Source: Paenibacillus sp. EZ-K15 (GTDB lineage: Bacteria; Bacillota; Bacilli; Paenibacillales; Paenibacillaceae). From it: 64,000 bases of DNA. Where the stretch lies: assembly GCF_002573715.1 (NCBI RefSeq), contig NZ_PDHM01000012.1:125368-189367 (forward strand), written 5' to 3'. The first letter of the stretch is position 1; each line of letters begins with the position of its first letter. The notes beneath the pieces were generated by a model that was not told the DNA's origin, did no database searches, and worked only from the letters and a program-made list of their open reading frames with translations. Shown here one piece after another: positions 45,095 through 54,489 of this stretch. A program made the position numbers and the translations under genes.

Positions 45095-45445
45095 ATGCAG
45101 TTTTTATGGGCGTTTATTATTGGTGGTCTGATTTGCGTCATTGGGCAAATTATGATGGACGTTATTAAATTGACACCGGCACATACGATGAGTACGTTAG
45201 TGGTCGCCGGAGCCATCGCCGACGGATTCGGATTGTATGAGCCGCTTGTCAAATTCGCGGGAGCCGGAGCCTCCGTGCCGATCACCAGTTTTGGTAATTC
45301 GCTTGTGCATGGCGCCTTAACGGAGCTGGGGAGGGACGGCTGGATCGGGGTCGTGACGGGGATATTCGAAGTCACCAGTGCAGGGATATCCTCGGCCATC
45401 ATTTTCTCGTTCCTGGCCGCTCTGTTTGTTCGTCCGAAAGGATAA
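45095..45445 (+). CDS. spoVAE: Stage V sporulation protein AE (AEb)
   Basis: A 116-residue membrane protein with about four helices, matching the SpoVAEb type: IIGGLICVIGQIMMDVIKLT at the start, EPLVKFAGAGASVPITSFGN in the middle. It lies 4 nt after spoVAD, with GGGAGG as ribosome binding site. It works with SpoVAC and SpoVAD in dipicolinate transport. The segment GAGASVPITSFGNSLVHGAL resembles the parallel part of SpoVAC, showing that the two channel subunits are distantly related. Confidence 0.96.
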   Translation: MQFLWAFIIGGLICVIGQIMMDVIKLTPAHTMSTLVVAGAIADGFGLYEPLVKFAGAGASVPITSFGNSLVHGALTELGRDGWIGVVTGIFEVTSAGISSAIIFSFLAALFVRPKG

Positions 45446-45469
45446 AACTAGAATCATCAAGAAGGAGAG

Positions 45470-45496
45470 GACCCTGGCATTATGCCGGGGTCTTTT
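45470..45496 (+). terminator. Intrinsic terminator of the spoVA operon
   Basis: GACCCTGGCAT pairs with ATGCCGGGGTC (one G-T pair), followed by TTTT, 25 nt after spoVAE. Confidence 0.8.
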
Positions 45497-45620
45497 CCTG
45501 TTTATAGGGACGATAAGAAGGTGAATAGGCAAAATATCTCTTCGAATGTACTCCGGGACCTCGATCATGTACAATAGTACTAAAATAAGTATTTATTCCC
45601 TTACAGGAGGTTAGTCATAC

Positions 45621-46577
45621 ATGCCCGTAAGCCAAGAATCCATGAAAATCATTACCTCGGTGCGAACCAATCTGGAGTCGTGCCTATTAGGCAAAGAATT
45701 TGAGATCCAATTGCTCCTTACGGCGCTGCTCGCTGGCGGACATGTACTGATCGAGGATGTGCCCGGCACAGGAAAGACCCAACTGATCAAAGCATTAGCG
45801 AAATCCATGCAGGGAGACTACCGCCGCATTCAGTGTAACCCGGATATTCTCCCGAGTGATATAACGGGCGTTTCGGTATTCCACCCGAGAGACGAAATGT
45901 TTTACTTCCGTCCAGGTCCAGTCATGACCAACATTTTGCTGGCGGATGAAATCAATCGAGCGACAACCAAGACGCAATCGGCCCTGCTTGAGGTAATGGA
46001 GGAGCGCAGCGTAACAGTGGATGGAGCTACCCACGAGCTTCCGCATCCCTTCATGCTGTGCGCGACCCAGAACCCGATCGATTTTGAAGGCACCTATATG
46101 CTCCCGGAAGCACAGCTGGACCGGTTTATGCTGAAGCTGAGCCTGGGTTACCCTGATGCTGCCACGGAGAAGCAGTTGATGTACCGTTCGCGGGACGGAC
46201 AACTGGCGGACAAGCTTCAGCCTGTGACGCATATGGATACCATTTCGGCTATTCAACGTGAGATTCGCGAGGTATTCATCGGTGACCCCGTCGCCGATTA
46301 CTTGCTGAATATTACCCGGTCGACCCGCGAACACCCTTCCGTTATGCTGGGCGCAAGTCCCCGGGCAACGCTGTCATTCATGAATGCTGTTAAAGCTTAT
46401 GCCTTCTTGCAAGAGAGGGATTACGTTCTGCCAGATGATGTGAAGACGCTGGCTCCATACGTACTTTCGCACCGGATCATGCTGCGTCCGGAAGCCAGGC
46501 TCGACAATGCGAGTCCCGAATCGGTGCTCGAGTTTATACTGCGTCAGGTCAAAGTGCCTGTTCAGATGGGGAGATAG
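45621..46577 (+). CDS. MoxR-family AAA+ ATPase
   Basis: A 318-residue AAA+ protein. Walker A is in GHVLIEDVPGTGKTQLIKAL, Walker B in NILLADEINRATTKTQSALL, sensor-like residues in PHPFMLCATQNPIDFEG, and the lid near PRATLSFMNAVKAY. MoxR ATPases act as chaperones for membrane or metal-protein complexes and are usually encoded with DUF58 and transglutaminase genes, exactly as here. The ATG follows ACAGGAGG. The next gene begins 2 nt after its stop codon, so the three genes form one operon. Confidence 0.93.
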   Translation: MPVSQESMKIITSVRTNLESCLLGKEFEIQLLLTALLAGGHVLIEDVPGTGKTQLIKALAKSMQGDYRRIQCNPDILPSDITGVSVFHPRDEMFYFRPGPVMTNILLADEINRATTKTQSALLEVMEERSVTVDGATHELPHPFMLCATQNPIDFEGTYMLPEAQLDRFMLKLSLGYPDAATEKQLMYRSRDGQLADKLQPVTHMDTISAIQREIREVFIGDPVADYLLNITRSTREHPSVMLGASPRATLSFMNAVKAYAFLQERDYVLPDDVKTLAPYVLSHRIMLRPEARLDNASPESVLEFILRQVKVPVQMGR

Positions 46578-46579
46578 GC

Positions 46580-47827
46580 ATGCGCCGCGCTGTTTCGTTA
46601 TTTTTGAATGGCATGCAGCCGTCTAGACTGGCAGCGGTATTGGCGGTATGGTGCCTATGTCTTTTGTATGTATTATTTCAGGGGGGCAAAACCTCGCTCA
46701 TGCTTTTCTCCATGGTCAGCCTTCTGACGATCTATTTGATCGGTGCAGGCTTTGGTGGGGTCAATCGTGTGAAAGCCCAGCGAAGAGTGCTGGGAGGAAC
46801 GGAGCAAGAAGGAGAACCTCTTCACGCCGGTGAACAGGTTCGCGTGAAGCTGGAGGTCCATGTTCCGGGATTGCTTCCGATGCCCTATATGATCGTGCGT
46901 GAAGTATTGCAAAGGCACAACGGCGACTCCTGGTCTTTTGAAGATAGCGTCATTCCGAACCTTCGCGGTGCGGGCAAACTTGTATTTCAGACCCCTCCGC
47001 TTGAACGGGGGCGGTACGCTTTTTCAAAGACGGAATGTATCAGCGAGGATATTTTCGGATTAATGGAGCATAAGGGACGAATTGAAGTTCAGACCGATTT
47101 CCGCGTTCTGCCAAGAACAATATATATTCCCAAATGGCAGCGAAACATACGGAATTCAAGATTGGGCGGTACGCATACCACGGTTTCGGCTTCAAGACGG
47201 GAAACAACGCAGATTAACGGAGTTCGCGATTATGTATATGGCGACCGGATCTCCCGGATTCACTGGAATGCAACGGCGAAGACGGGCTCGTGGAAGTCGA
47301 AGGAATTTGAGCATGAATCGTTTCCCAGAACGATGATCGTGCTGGACTGCACCGCGGACGGATATGATCATGCCCAGCAATTCGAGCTCGCCGTATCGGC
47401 AGCTGCATCGCTGATCGAGTATGGGGCCAAGGAGCATGCGGGTACAGGCTTGTTCACGGCTACCCGAGAAGCTCAAATGTTCGCTCCCGCCGATCACGCC
47501 GGAGAGCGGATGCGCATGATTCAGCATTTGGTTGACGTGGATTATAACCGTAAAACCAAATTGATTGCTTCCCTGGAGAAATCCTATCGCCATTTCCCAA
47601 AAGGAGCCCTGTTCCTGCTGATCAGCCCGATGAGCGGCAAGGACGCTTCAGAGATCATGCGCTGGGTAGAAACCAGGGGAATGAACCCTTGCTTCTTGCA
47701 AATTAACAATTCCAATGAAACGAAAAAACGCGATGAATCCATATCGCTTCTGCAATCCCGGGGGATTTCAAGCTATTCGGTTTCTTCCCTTGATGAGCTT
47801 CCGGCTGCGCTGGGAGGTGGTGCATGA
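46580..47827 (+). CDS. DUF58-domain membrane protein
   Basis: A 415-residue protein with two membrane helices near its N-terminus (LAAVLAVWCLCLLYVLFQGG and SLLTIYLIGAGFGGV). The DUF58 core is marked by INGVRDYVYGDRISRIHWNA, followed by a von Willebrand A-like fold (RTMIVLDCTADGYDHAQQFE). DUF58 proteins pair with MoxR ATPases; their role is not settled, though they are linked to cell-envelope protein handling. Its last codons overlap the next gene by 4 nt (ATGA), a sign of translational coupling. Confidence 0.92.
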   Translation: MRRAVSLFLNGMQPSRLAAVLAVWCLCLLYVLFQGGKTSLMLFSMVSLLTIYLIGAGFGGVNRVKAQRRVLGGTEQEGEPLHAGEQVRVKLEVHVPGLLPMPYMIVREVLQRHNGDSWSFEDSVIPNLRGAGKLVFQTPPLERGRYAFSKTECISEDIFGLMEHKGRIEVQTDFRVLPRTIYIPKWQRNIRNSRLGGTHTTVSASRRETTQINGVRDYVYGDRISRIHWNATAKTGSWKSKEFEHESFPRTMIVLDCTADGYDHAQQFELAVSAAASLIEYGAKEHAGTGLFTATREAQMFAPADHAGERMRMIQHLVDVDYNRKTKLIASLEKSYRHFPKGALFLLISPMSGKDASEIMRWVETRGMNPCFLQINNSNETKKRDESISLLQSRGISSYSVSSLDELPAALGGGA

Positions 47828-50064
47828 TGAAGTTATGGCTGGACAAACTATCTACTACCTTCTTTAGTACTTTAACGATGCTATGGATCTGGATCATCGG
47901 GATGCAGTGGGTCTCCTTTACGGAGACGATATGGCTCTCGGAAACGACAGCCATCGTTATTGCAGCATTAACCATTACGGCGGTTACCGAAGCGCTGCTG
48001 CCGATCAAGCAAGGTTACCGGGTGCTTATCCAGTTTGTTTTGATCTTGTATTGTGTGTACAGTTTGCTGAAAACTTACGGTAATCCGGTTCCCGCCTTCG
48101 GAGCTGAAGGCGTTCTGACCGAGGAAATCATGTATCTTTTTCCTTATTTGTGGTTTGCTATCGCCGCATGGGCCGCTTTTCTGTTCCTTACGCGGTGGGC
48201 CAAAACCAAGGCGCGCGTGCTTTTTGTAGTCGGGATCAACGTCATCGGTTTTGCCGTGCTGGATTCCTTTACGAAAATCGTGCTGTGGGATGAGATCGCC
48301 TGGGTGGTCGGAGCAGGGATGGGCTGGCTCGTATCCAGCCATTTTAACCGGTTCCGCAGGCGCTTTCCGCAGGGTTGGGTCAATTTATCGAAGTATCCGT
48401 TTAAGATTATCGCCAACATTCTGGTCATCTTCTCTTTGATCATTGTGGCCGGCGTGAATATGCCGCATGTGAAGCCGACATTAACCGATCCTTACACGGC
48501 GTGGAGAGAGTGGAACGGAGTGCCGTTATCCGGCAGTAGTACAACCGGGACCGGAACCCTTATCGAGTCACCGTCTGAAAGCATGTCCGGGTATGGACGA
48601 GAGGATAATAACCTTGGCGGCGGTTTTAATTTCGACTATTCACCGGTGATGTCGATTACCTCGGATGAACGCAGCTATTGGCGAGGGGAGACCAGAGCCG
48701 TATACTCGGGAACAGGTTGGGCGGACGGAGCCAGCAGCCGGCGTTCCGGTACGGGCGTGGGCATCGGTGAGGATTTGCCGGGAGAAGCCAGCGCATCCGT
48801 ACCTACCAAAACGTTGGAGCAATCGGTAACGATGCTGAGTGATACGGTGTATCCGGTATTGTTCGGTGCCTACACCGTTCGTCAGTTGGAGAATTTGGAT
48901 GAGGATATCGATCCGGATCGGCTCAGCTGGGTGACCGAAGGCGCGGAAATGCATCTGGACGACGTTCGTAATGCGGACTACCCGAAGAGTTATACCTTAA
49001 CGTCGCAAGTGCCCGTGATTCCAATCGATGAGCTGAGCACCAGGACTTATGAGGAACTATATTCCAGCTCGATTGACGATGCTTATATCCAGATGCCGAG
49101 AAACTTTCCTGACCGCGTTTCCGATCTGGCAGAAGAAATTACCGCGGACGGAGATACGCCGTATGAGAAGGTCATGCTCTTGCAACAATATTTAACGAGC
49201 AACTTTACTTATACCAACACACCGGATCTTACGCGCAAGAAGAGCGATGATTTTGTGGATGCGTTTCTGTTTGAAATCCAGGAAGGGTATTGTGATTATT
49301 TCTCTACATCCCTGGTGATGATGACACGGTCGCTGGATATCCCCGCGCGCTGGGTCAAAGGCTACGCGCCGGGAAGAATGACGGCTTCGGAGTACGTTCC
49401 GGCCGATGGTCAAACCACGATTGAGCCCGGAAACTATACCGTTACGAATGCTGACGCTCATTCCTGGGTTGAAGTATACTTCGGTGAGTACGGCTGGGTT
49501 CCTATTGAAGCAACACCAGGCTTCAGCATGCCGATTCTGACGGCCGACACAGACGCTAAGCCTGTAATTGAGGAAGAAGTTGAAGAAGAAGAGAAGGCAG
49601 AGGACAAGGCTACGCCAGCCGCAGCCTCTGATCATCAGCAACCTGTCTGGGTTAAAGTTGTTGTCACGGCAGCCGTGGTTGTTATCGTATTGTGGATTCT
49701 GTACATCGTGTGGAGAATGCGCATCAGCCTGCGTTTTGCCGGGGCACGCATTCGGGCGGGCAAGCCGCTGACGGCAGCGGATAAAGTCATTGCCGAAACC
49801 GAACGATGGATTCGTTCCGTGCAGCGCCGAGGCTTAGTGAGGCAGGAACATGAAACCCTCCGTGAATCGGTTGGCCGCTGGGTAAGTGCACACCCTGAGC
49901 TGGGAGCAGAGCTGATACCGCTGCTGCAGCAATTTGAAGCGGCTCGGTACAGTCCGGCTGAAGTGAAGGAGGAGCAATGGCGCTCGGTCCAACATGATGC
50001 TCAGAAGCTGAAGAAGTCCATTAAGAAGGTCCGCATTGTATCCGAGAAACGTCTATCAACCTAA
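47824..50064 (+). CDS. Membrane-bound transglutaminase-like protein (TgpA type)
   Basis: A 746-residue protein: several membrane helices in the first 210 residues (IWIIGMQWVSFTETIWLS, LLPIKQGYRVLIQFVLILY), a large external region, a transglutaminase core at about 440-570, one further helix near residue 615 (VVVTAAVVVIVLWILYIVW) and a cytoplasmic DUF4129-like tail. The catalytic cysteine is in EIQEGYCDYFSTSLVMMTRS and the histidine in ADAHSWVEVYFGEYGW; the third residue is in VPIEATPGF, where a glutamate stands in place of the usual aspartate. It is the last gene of the MoxR-DUF58 operon. Substrate is unknown; an envelope peptidase or cross-linking role is inferred. Confidence 0.9.
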   Translation: MMKLWLDKLSTTFFSTLTMLWIWIIGMQWVSFTETIWLSETTAIVIAALTITAVTEALLPIKQGYRVLIQFVLILYCVYSLLKTYGNPVPAFGAEGVLTEEIMYLFPYLWFAIAAWAAFLFLTRWAKTKARVLFVVGINVIGFAVLDSFTKIVLWDEIAWVVGAGMGWLVSSHFNRFRRRFPQGWVNLSKYPFKIIANILVIFSLIIVAGVNMPHVKPTLTDPYTAWREWNGVPLSGSSTTGTGTLIESPSESMSGYGREDNNLGGGFNFDYSPVMSITSDERSYWRGETRAVYSGTGWADGASSRRSGTGVGIGEDLPGEASASVPTKTLEQSVTMLSDTVYPVLFGAYTVRQLENLDEDIDPDRLSWVTEGAEMHLDDVRNADYPKSYTLTSQVPVIPIDELSTRTYEELYSSSIDDAYIQMPRNFPDRVSDLAEEITADGDTPYEKVMLLQQYLTSNFTYTNTPDLTRKKSDDFVDAFLFEIQEGYCDYFSTSLVMMTRSLDIPARWVKGYAPGRMTASEYVPADGQTTIEPGNYTVTNADAHSWVEVYFGEYGWVPIEATPGFSMPILTADTDAKPVIEEEVEEEEKAEDKATPAAASDHQQPVWVKVVVTAAVVVIVLWILYIVWRMRISLRFAGARIRAGKPLTAADKVIAETERWIRSVQRRGLVRQEHETLRESVGRWVSAHPELGAELIPLLQQFEAARYSPAEVKEEQWRSVQHDAQKLKKSIKKVRIVSEKRLST

Positions 50065-50151
50065 TCCAAGAAGACAGACCTCGTGATGGTGGTTGTTGTT
50101 GCGTGTATCAGGATAACTCGATATGAATACGTTCTGATATCCGGTCATTTC

Positions 50152-50195
50152 AAGACCGCCCGGTCCGCTTCCAATTAGCCGCCGGGTGGTCTTTT
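50152..50195 (+). terminator. Intrinsic terminator after the transglutaminase operon
   Basis: AAGACCGCCCGG pairs with CCGGGTGGTCTT (one G-T pair), followed by TTTT, about 90 nt after the stop codon. The bases between hold no gene. Confidence 0.8.
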
Positions 50196-50247
50196 GCTAG
50201 TAAAGTCAGCGGTGCGGTATAAGGGAAGAAAAAGGCTCGTGATTATT

Positions 50248-50276
50248 TTTACTAAGGAACCGGAATATGGTATAGT
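50248..50276 (+). promoter_or_regulatory. Sigma-A promoter of the yqe operon
   Basis: TTTACT (50248-50253), 17-nt spacer, TATAGT (50271-50276) preceded by TGG, giving an extended -10. It lies 28 nt before the yqeG start. Confidence 0.65.
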
Positions 50277-50303
50277 TTTTCGTATGAAATTGAGGTGACG
50301 AAC

Positions 50304-50834
50304 TTGTTTGAAATGTTAATTCCAAAGCTCCGTGTCAATACGGTTTTTGATATTAACCTAGAGGAATTATATGAGCAGGGGTATCGGGGGATCATTACCG
50401 ATTTGGATAATACTCTTGTAGGGGCGAAGGCACCGGTTGCCACGCCGGAACTGGTTGTTTGGTTCAAAAGGGTGAAGGAGATCGGTTTCCAGCTCATCAT
50501 CGTCTCGAATAACCAGCTGGAACGCGTGTCTAAATTTGCGACGCCGCTGGATATCCAGTATGTGCATGAAGCCCGTAAACCAAGCAATACCCCGTTTCGC
50601 AAAGCGATGAAGATGATGGAGCTTACGCCGGAGAAAACGGTAGTTGTCGGCGACCAGATGCTGACCGACGTATATGGCGGGAATCGGCTGGGTCTGTATA
50701 CGGTACTGGTTATGCCCATCGCCATCAACGATGAGGGATGGTTTACGCGCCTGGTCAATCGCCGGGTGGAGCGCATCGCATTGACCCGTTTGCGCAAAAA
50801 AGGATTATGGATGGAGGAGGAACCGAAATCATGA
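50304..50834 (+). CDS. yqeG: YqeG-family HAD-type phosphatase
   Basis: About 176 residues. HAD motif I is GIITDLDNTLVGAK with the nucleophile aspartate, motif II is in LIIVSNNQLERVS and motif IV in VVVGDQMLTDVYGGN. I favour TTG at 50304 as start because GAGGTGA lies 6 nt before it; a GTG at 50295 falls inside that site. YqeG is a HAD-IIIA phosphatase; its natural substrate is not certain. It opens the conserved yqe operon and overlaps yqeH by 4 nt. Confidence 0.9.
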   Translation: MFEMLIPKLRVNTVFDINLEELYEQGYRGIITDLDNTLVGAKAPVATPELVVWFKRVKEIGFQLIIVSNNQLERVSKFATPLDIQYVHEARKPSNTPFRKAMKMMELTPEKTVVVGDQMLTDVYGGNRLGLYTVLVMPIAINDEGWFTRLVNRRVERIALTRLRKKGLWMEEEPKS

Positions 50835-51958
50835 CGTTGCCTACTGGCGGAGAAGACATCAAGAAGTGCAGCGGCTGCGGCATACAGCTTCAGAGTGCAG
50901 CACAGGACAAGCCGGGCTATTTGCCGGAGAAGGCTTGGGACCGCGATCCGGTTATTTGCCAACGATGTTTCCGGATTAAGAATTATAATGAAGCGTCCTC
51001 GGTTGCCGTAGACCAGGATGAGTTTTTACGGCTGCTGGGACAGATCGGCGGCAAGAATGCGCTTGTCATTCATATCGTGGATCTCTTCGATTTTGAAGGC
51101 AGCCTTATTTCGGGGCTGCAGCGGTTTGTCGGCAACAACCCGGTTATTCTGGCCGTTAACAAGACGGATCTTCTGCCGAAGGTCACCAATTGGAATAAGG
51201 TTCTCAATTGGGTACAGAAGCAGTGCAAGGAGCATGGCCTGAGAACCGAAGACATCGTGCTCTGCAGCGCGAAGAAGAATCAAGGCTTTGAGCGGTTGCT
51301 GGAGACGGTAGCGCATTACCGAGGCGACCGGGACGTCTACGTGGTTGGCGCCACGAATGTGGGTAAATCCAGCTTGATCAATCGCCTGATCCGCGACTAC
51401 AGCGATTTAGATCAGGAGCTGACCGTTTCCCGTTATCCGGGAACGACGCTGGATATGGTCAATATTCCACTGGACGACGGCCGGTATATTATTGATACGC
51501 CGGGCATCGTGTACCCTTGGCGCTACAGCGAGCTTGTGAGCCGTGAGGATTTGGGGACGGTTATGCCGGAAAATCCGCTGAAGCCGATGGTTTACCAGTT
51601 GAACGAAGGGCAGACGCTATTCTTCGGAGGTTTCGGCCGTTTTGATTTTCTCCAAGGAGAGCACCAATCCTTTACTTGCTTTATCAGCGGCAGATTAGGG
51701 ATTCATCGGACCAAGCTGGAGCGAGCGGATTCGTTATTTGCTGAGCATGCCGGAGAGCTGCTCTCACCGCCGACCAAAGAACGGATTGAAGAACTGCCGG
51801 AATGGACAAGACATGAAATCCGTATTCCTAAGGGAACCCGCCAAGACGTGTTTATCTCAGGGCTCGGCTGGATCAAGATCAATGGTGAACAGGGAGCGCT
51901 CGTGGCGGTTCATGTCCCTAAAGGAATCAAAGTTCTGTCGCGTCCATCCTTGATATAA
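50831..51958 (+). CDS. yqeH: Ribosome-biogenesis GTPase YqeH
   Basis: A 375-residue circularly permuted GTPase. Order of motifs: an N-terminal zinc finger (KKCSGCGIQLQS and VICQRCFRIKNY), G4 (LAVNKTDLLPK), G5, then G1 (VVGATNVGKSSLINRL), G2 and G3 (YIIDTPGIVYP), followed by a C-terminal RNA-binding region. ATG at 50831 overlaps the yqeG stop as ATGA and follows GGAGGAGG. YqeH is required for assembly of the small ribosomal subunit. Confidence 0.96.
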   Translation: MTLPTGGEDIKKCSGCGIQLQSAAQDKPGYLPEKAWDRDPVICQRCFRIKNYNEASSVAVDQDEFLRLLGQIGGKNALVIHIVDLFDFEGSLISGLQRFVGNNPVILAVNKTDLLPKVTNWNKVLNWVQKQCKEHGLRTEDIVLCSAKKNQGFERLLETVAHYRGDRDVYVVGATNVGKSSLINRLIRDYSDLDQELTVSRYPGTTLDMVNIPLDDGRYIIDTPGIVYPWRYSELVSREDLGTVMPENPLKPMVYQLNEGQTLFFGGFGRFDFLQGEHQSFTCFISGRLGIHRTKLERADSLFAEHAGELLSPPTKERIEELPEWTRHEIRIPKGTRQDVFISGLGWIKINGEQGALVAVHVPKGIKVLSRPSLI

Positions 51959-52013
51959 TTGATGAATCGCTTTGGTATACCGCCCGGTTTATCATGGGAG
52001 AGATAGGGGAGAA

Positions 52014-52868
52014 ATGAAAGTGAATCCAATGATCGAGCGTGATTATTTGCTCCTTGGCGTAATGGGGGACCCGATCGGTCACTCGAAATCACCGGCCATG
52101 CATCATGCGGCGATCACAGCCCTGGGATTGTCAGGGGCCTATGTGCCCCTTCATATACGTCCGGAGGGGCTTCGTGACGCCATCCAGGCTGTCAAAGCGC
52201 TGGGATTCCGCGGGGTGAACGTAACGATCCCGCACAAGGTGGAGGTTATGAAGTATCTGGATGTCGTCGATGAAGGGGCGCGGCGCATCGGTGCCGTGAA
52301 TACCATCGTCAACGACAATGGCCAATTGACGGGTTATAATACGGATGGGATCGGATATGTTCGTTCATTAAAGGATGAAGCCTGTCCCGATCTTAAGGGG
52401 AAACGCATCGTCGTCATCGGCGCTGGCGGAGCGGCCAGGGGGATCATCTATGCCCTTACCGGAGAAGGGCCTGAGAAGATATCCATTGTGAACCGGACAT
52501 CCGCCAAAGCGCTGGCGTTGGCCGAGGAGTGGAGCTCGCTTGCCGACTTGAGGGGATACGGAGAGGATCATGCCAGAGAGGCGTTGTCGGATGCCGATGT
52601 TGTGATCAACACCACTTCGGTGGGCATGTTTCCCCGGGTTTCCGAGCTTCCCATTCCAATGGAGTATATACCGGAAGGGATCGTTGTCAGCGATCTGATC
52701 TATAATCCGTTGAAGACCGAGCTGTTACGGGAAAGTGAGCTTCGGCAATGCACGGTGCATGGCGGACTTGGGATGTTCATCAACCAAGGGGCGTATGCAT
52801 TCGAGTATTGGACAGGTCTGACGGCGCCTGTACAGGCGATGAAGGAAGCGGTTCTGACCAGTTTCTAA
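52014..52868 (+). CDS. aroE: Shikimate dehydrogenase
   Basis: About 284 residues (ATG at 52014; the GTG at 52020 has better spacing to GGGGAG). It has the substrate site GHSKSPAMHH, NVTIPHKVEVMKYL with the catalytic lysine, NTDGIGY, the NADP-binding GAGGAARGIIYAL, NTTSVGMFPR and DLIYNPLKTELL. It reduces 3-dehydroshikimate to shikimate in aromatic amino-acid synthesis. Its place between yqeH and yhbY is the conserved Bacilli order. Confidence 0.96.
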   Translation: MKVNPMIERDYLLLGVMGDPIGHSKSPAMHHAAITALGLSGAYVPLHIRPEGLRDAIQAVKALGFRGVNVTIPHKVEVMKYLDVVDEGARRIGAVNTIVNDNGQLTGYNTDGIGYVRSLKDEACPDLKGKRIVVIGAGGAARGIIYALTGEGPEKISIVNRTSAKALALAEEWSSLADLRGYGEDHAREALSDADVVINTTSVGMFPRVSELPIPMEYIPEGIVVSDLIYNPLKTELLRESELRQCTVHGGLGMFINQGAYAFEYWTGLTAPVQAMKEAVLTSF

Positions 52869-52979
52869 GTCGAGGTTTAATATCTTGTTTATTGATTAAT
52901 GCTTATGCAAAAGCTACAATATAGCTTTCGACAAGCAGCAAGCTTTAATAATTGAATATTTAAGGAGTAATGACCAAGC

Positions 52980-53270
52980 ATGTTAACAGGAAAGCAAAAA
53001 CGACATTTACGTTCGCTTGCGCATCATCTGGATCCGCTGTTCCAGGTAGGCAAGGGAGGCAGCAACGAGCATCTGATCCGGCATATTTCCGAGGCGATTG
53101 AGAAACGTGAACTCATGAAAGTATCCGTCCTCAACAACTGTCTTGAAGACCCGCGCGAAATCGCCGAGGAGCTTGCTGAAGGTGCCGGAGCCGAACTGGT
53201 ACAGGTTATCGGCAAGACGATTGTGCTTTATAAAGAATCGAAAGACCACAAAACCATCGAATTGCCGTAA
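52980..53270 (+). CDS. yhbY: Ribosome assembly RNA-binding protein, CRM domain
   Basis: A 96-residue protein consisting of one CRM domain: MLTGKQKRHLRSLAHHLDP, the GxxG RNA-binding loop in GKGGSNEHLI, and EDPREIAEELAE. It is the YhbY/YqeI family, bound to pre-50S particles. The ATG lies 13 nt after a TAAGGAG site, which is somewhat long. It follows aroE by about 110 nt. Confidence 0.95.
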   Translation: MLTGKQKRHLRSLAHHLDPLFQVGKGGSNEHLIRHISEAIEKRELMKVSVLNNCLEDPREIAEELAEGAGAELVQVIGKTIVLYKESKDHKTIELP

Positions 53271-53336
53271 GGGAGCCCTAATAGCTCCAGTTTAGCGGAT
53301 ATAGAATAACTCTCTTATTAGGGGAGGTGAACCCGA

Positions 53337-53927
53337 ATGAAGGTAGGGATAATGGGCGGAACCTTCGATCCCATTCATATCGGGCATATGCTCGCAGCCG
53401 AGTGCGCGCGGGACGCTTACGATCTGGAAGAGATATGGTTTATGCCAAGCCATATCCCCCCGCACAAGGAAGATGCTGGCGTAACCGGCCTGATGAGGCT
53501 GGAGATGACCGCTGAGGCAGTAGCCGACCATCCATCTTTTCGTACATTGGATTGGGAAGTGAAGCGCGGCGGCGTATCCTATACGGTAGACACGGTCAGA
53601 GAACTGCGGGAAACGTATCCCGAGCATGATTTCTCGTTCATTATCGGAGCGGATATGGTAGCGTATCTTCCCAAGTGGAATCGGATCGGGGAGCTGGCGG
53701 ACATGCTGACGTTTATTGGGCTTAACCGTCCCGGAACCAAGCTATCGGTGGATGATCTGCCTGATTTCCTGCAAAAGGTGGTAGTGACAGCGGAGATGCC
53801 GTTGATCGAAATATCCTCCACCATGATTCGGAGCAGAGCCGCATCAGGTTCGTCCATCCGTTATATGGTGCCGGACCGTGTATACGATTATATTGTTAGG
53901 AGCGGTATTTATGGAGTACAGCCGTGA
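53337..53927 (+). CDS. nadD: Nicotinate-nucleotide adenylyltransferase
   Basis: A 196-residue nucleotidyl transferase with GGTFDPIHIGHMLAAE (the HxGH motif), SHIPPHKEDAG and ISSTMIRSRAASG. It makes deamido-NAD from nicotinate mononucleotide and ATP. ATG follows GGGGAGGTGA. Its 3' end overlaps the yqeK start by 17 nt, showing coupling. Confidence 0.96.
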   Translation: MKVGIMGGTFDPIHIGHMLAAECARDAYDLEEIWFMPSHIPPHKEDAGVTGLMRLEMTAEAVADHPSFRTLDWEVKRGGVSYTVDTVRELRETYPEHDFSFIIGADMVAYLPKWNRIGELADMLTFIGLNRPGTKLSVDDLPDFLQKVVVTAEMPLIEISSTMIRSRAASGSSIRYMVPDRVYDYIVRSGIYGVQP

Positions 53928-54489
53928 TGAACTCATTGAAGTGGTATCCTCCCAGATGCCGGCCAAGCGCTGGGAGCACACAACAGGCGTAATGGAAACC
54001 GCGGTCATCCTTGCAAAGAGGTTCGGGGCCGATCCGGTTAAGGCGGAATTAGCCGCTATCCTGCATGATGTGGCCAAATACTGGCCCGTGCAAAAGCTTC
54101 ATCAAATGATGGTGGAGCATGCGCTCTCCGAAGAGCTGCTCCATTACGATAAGCAGCTTTGGCATGCTGAGGTAGGCGCATTCGTAGCGGAGCACGAATA
54201 TGGCGTGACGGATGCCGAGGTGCTTGACGCCATCCGCTACCATACGTCTGGGCGCATAGGCATGACGCTGCTTGACAAGGTGGTCTGTCTTGCGGATTAT
54301 ATGGAGCCGGGACGGGATTTCCCCGGCGTGAATAATATTCGCGAACTGGCCAACCATAGCCTTGAAGAGGCGCTTGCAGCCGGTTTTGATTCGACGATCG
54401 GACATCTGCTTTCGCGCAGACAAATCATTTTTCCGTTGACGGTACTAGCCCGCAACGATCTAATTAAGCAATTGGAGGCGAATTCATGA
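53911..54489 (+). CDS. yqeK: HD-domain hydrolase YqeK (bis-nucleoside tetraphosphatase)
   Basis: A 192-residue HD-domain protein. The metal site is visible in WEHTTGVMETAV, AILHDVAKYWPVQ, HAEVGAFVAEHEYG and IRYHTSGRIGM. ATG at 53911 follows AGGAG and sits inside the end of nadD. YqeK relatives split diadenosine tetraphosphate symmetrically using iron. It overlaps rsfS by 4 nt. Confidence 0.94.
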   Translation: MEYSRDELIEVVSSQMPAKRWEHTTGVMETAVILAKRFGADPVKAELAAILHDVAKYWPVQKLHQMMVEHALSEELLHYDKQLWHAEVGAFVAEHEYGVTDAEVLDAIRYHTSGRIGMTLLDKVVCLADYMEPGRDFPGVNNIRELANHSLEEALAAGFDSTIGHLLSRRQIIFPLTVLARNDLIKQLEANS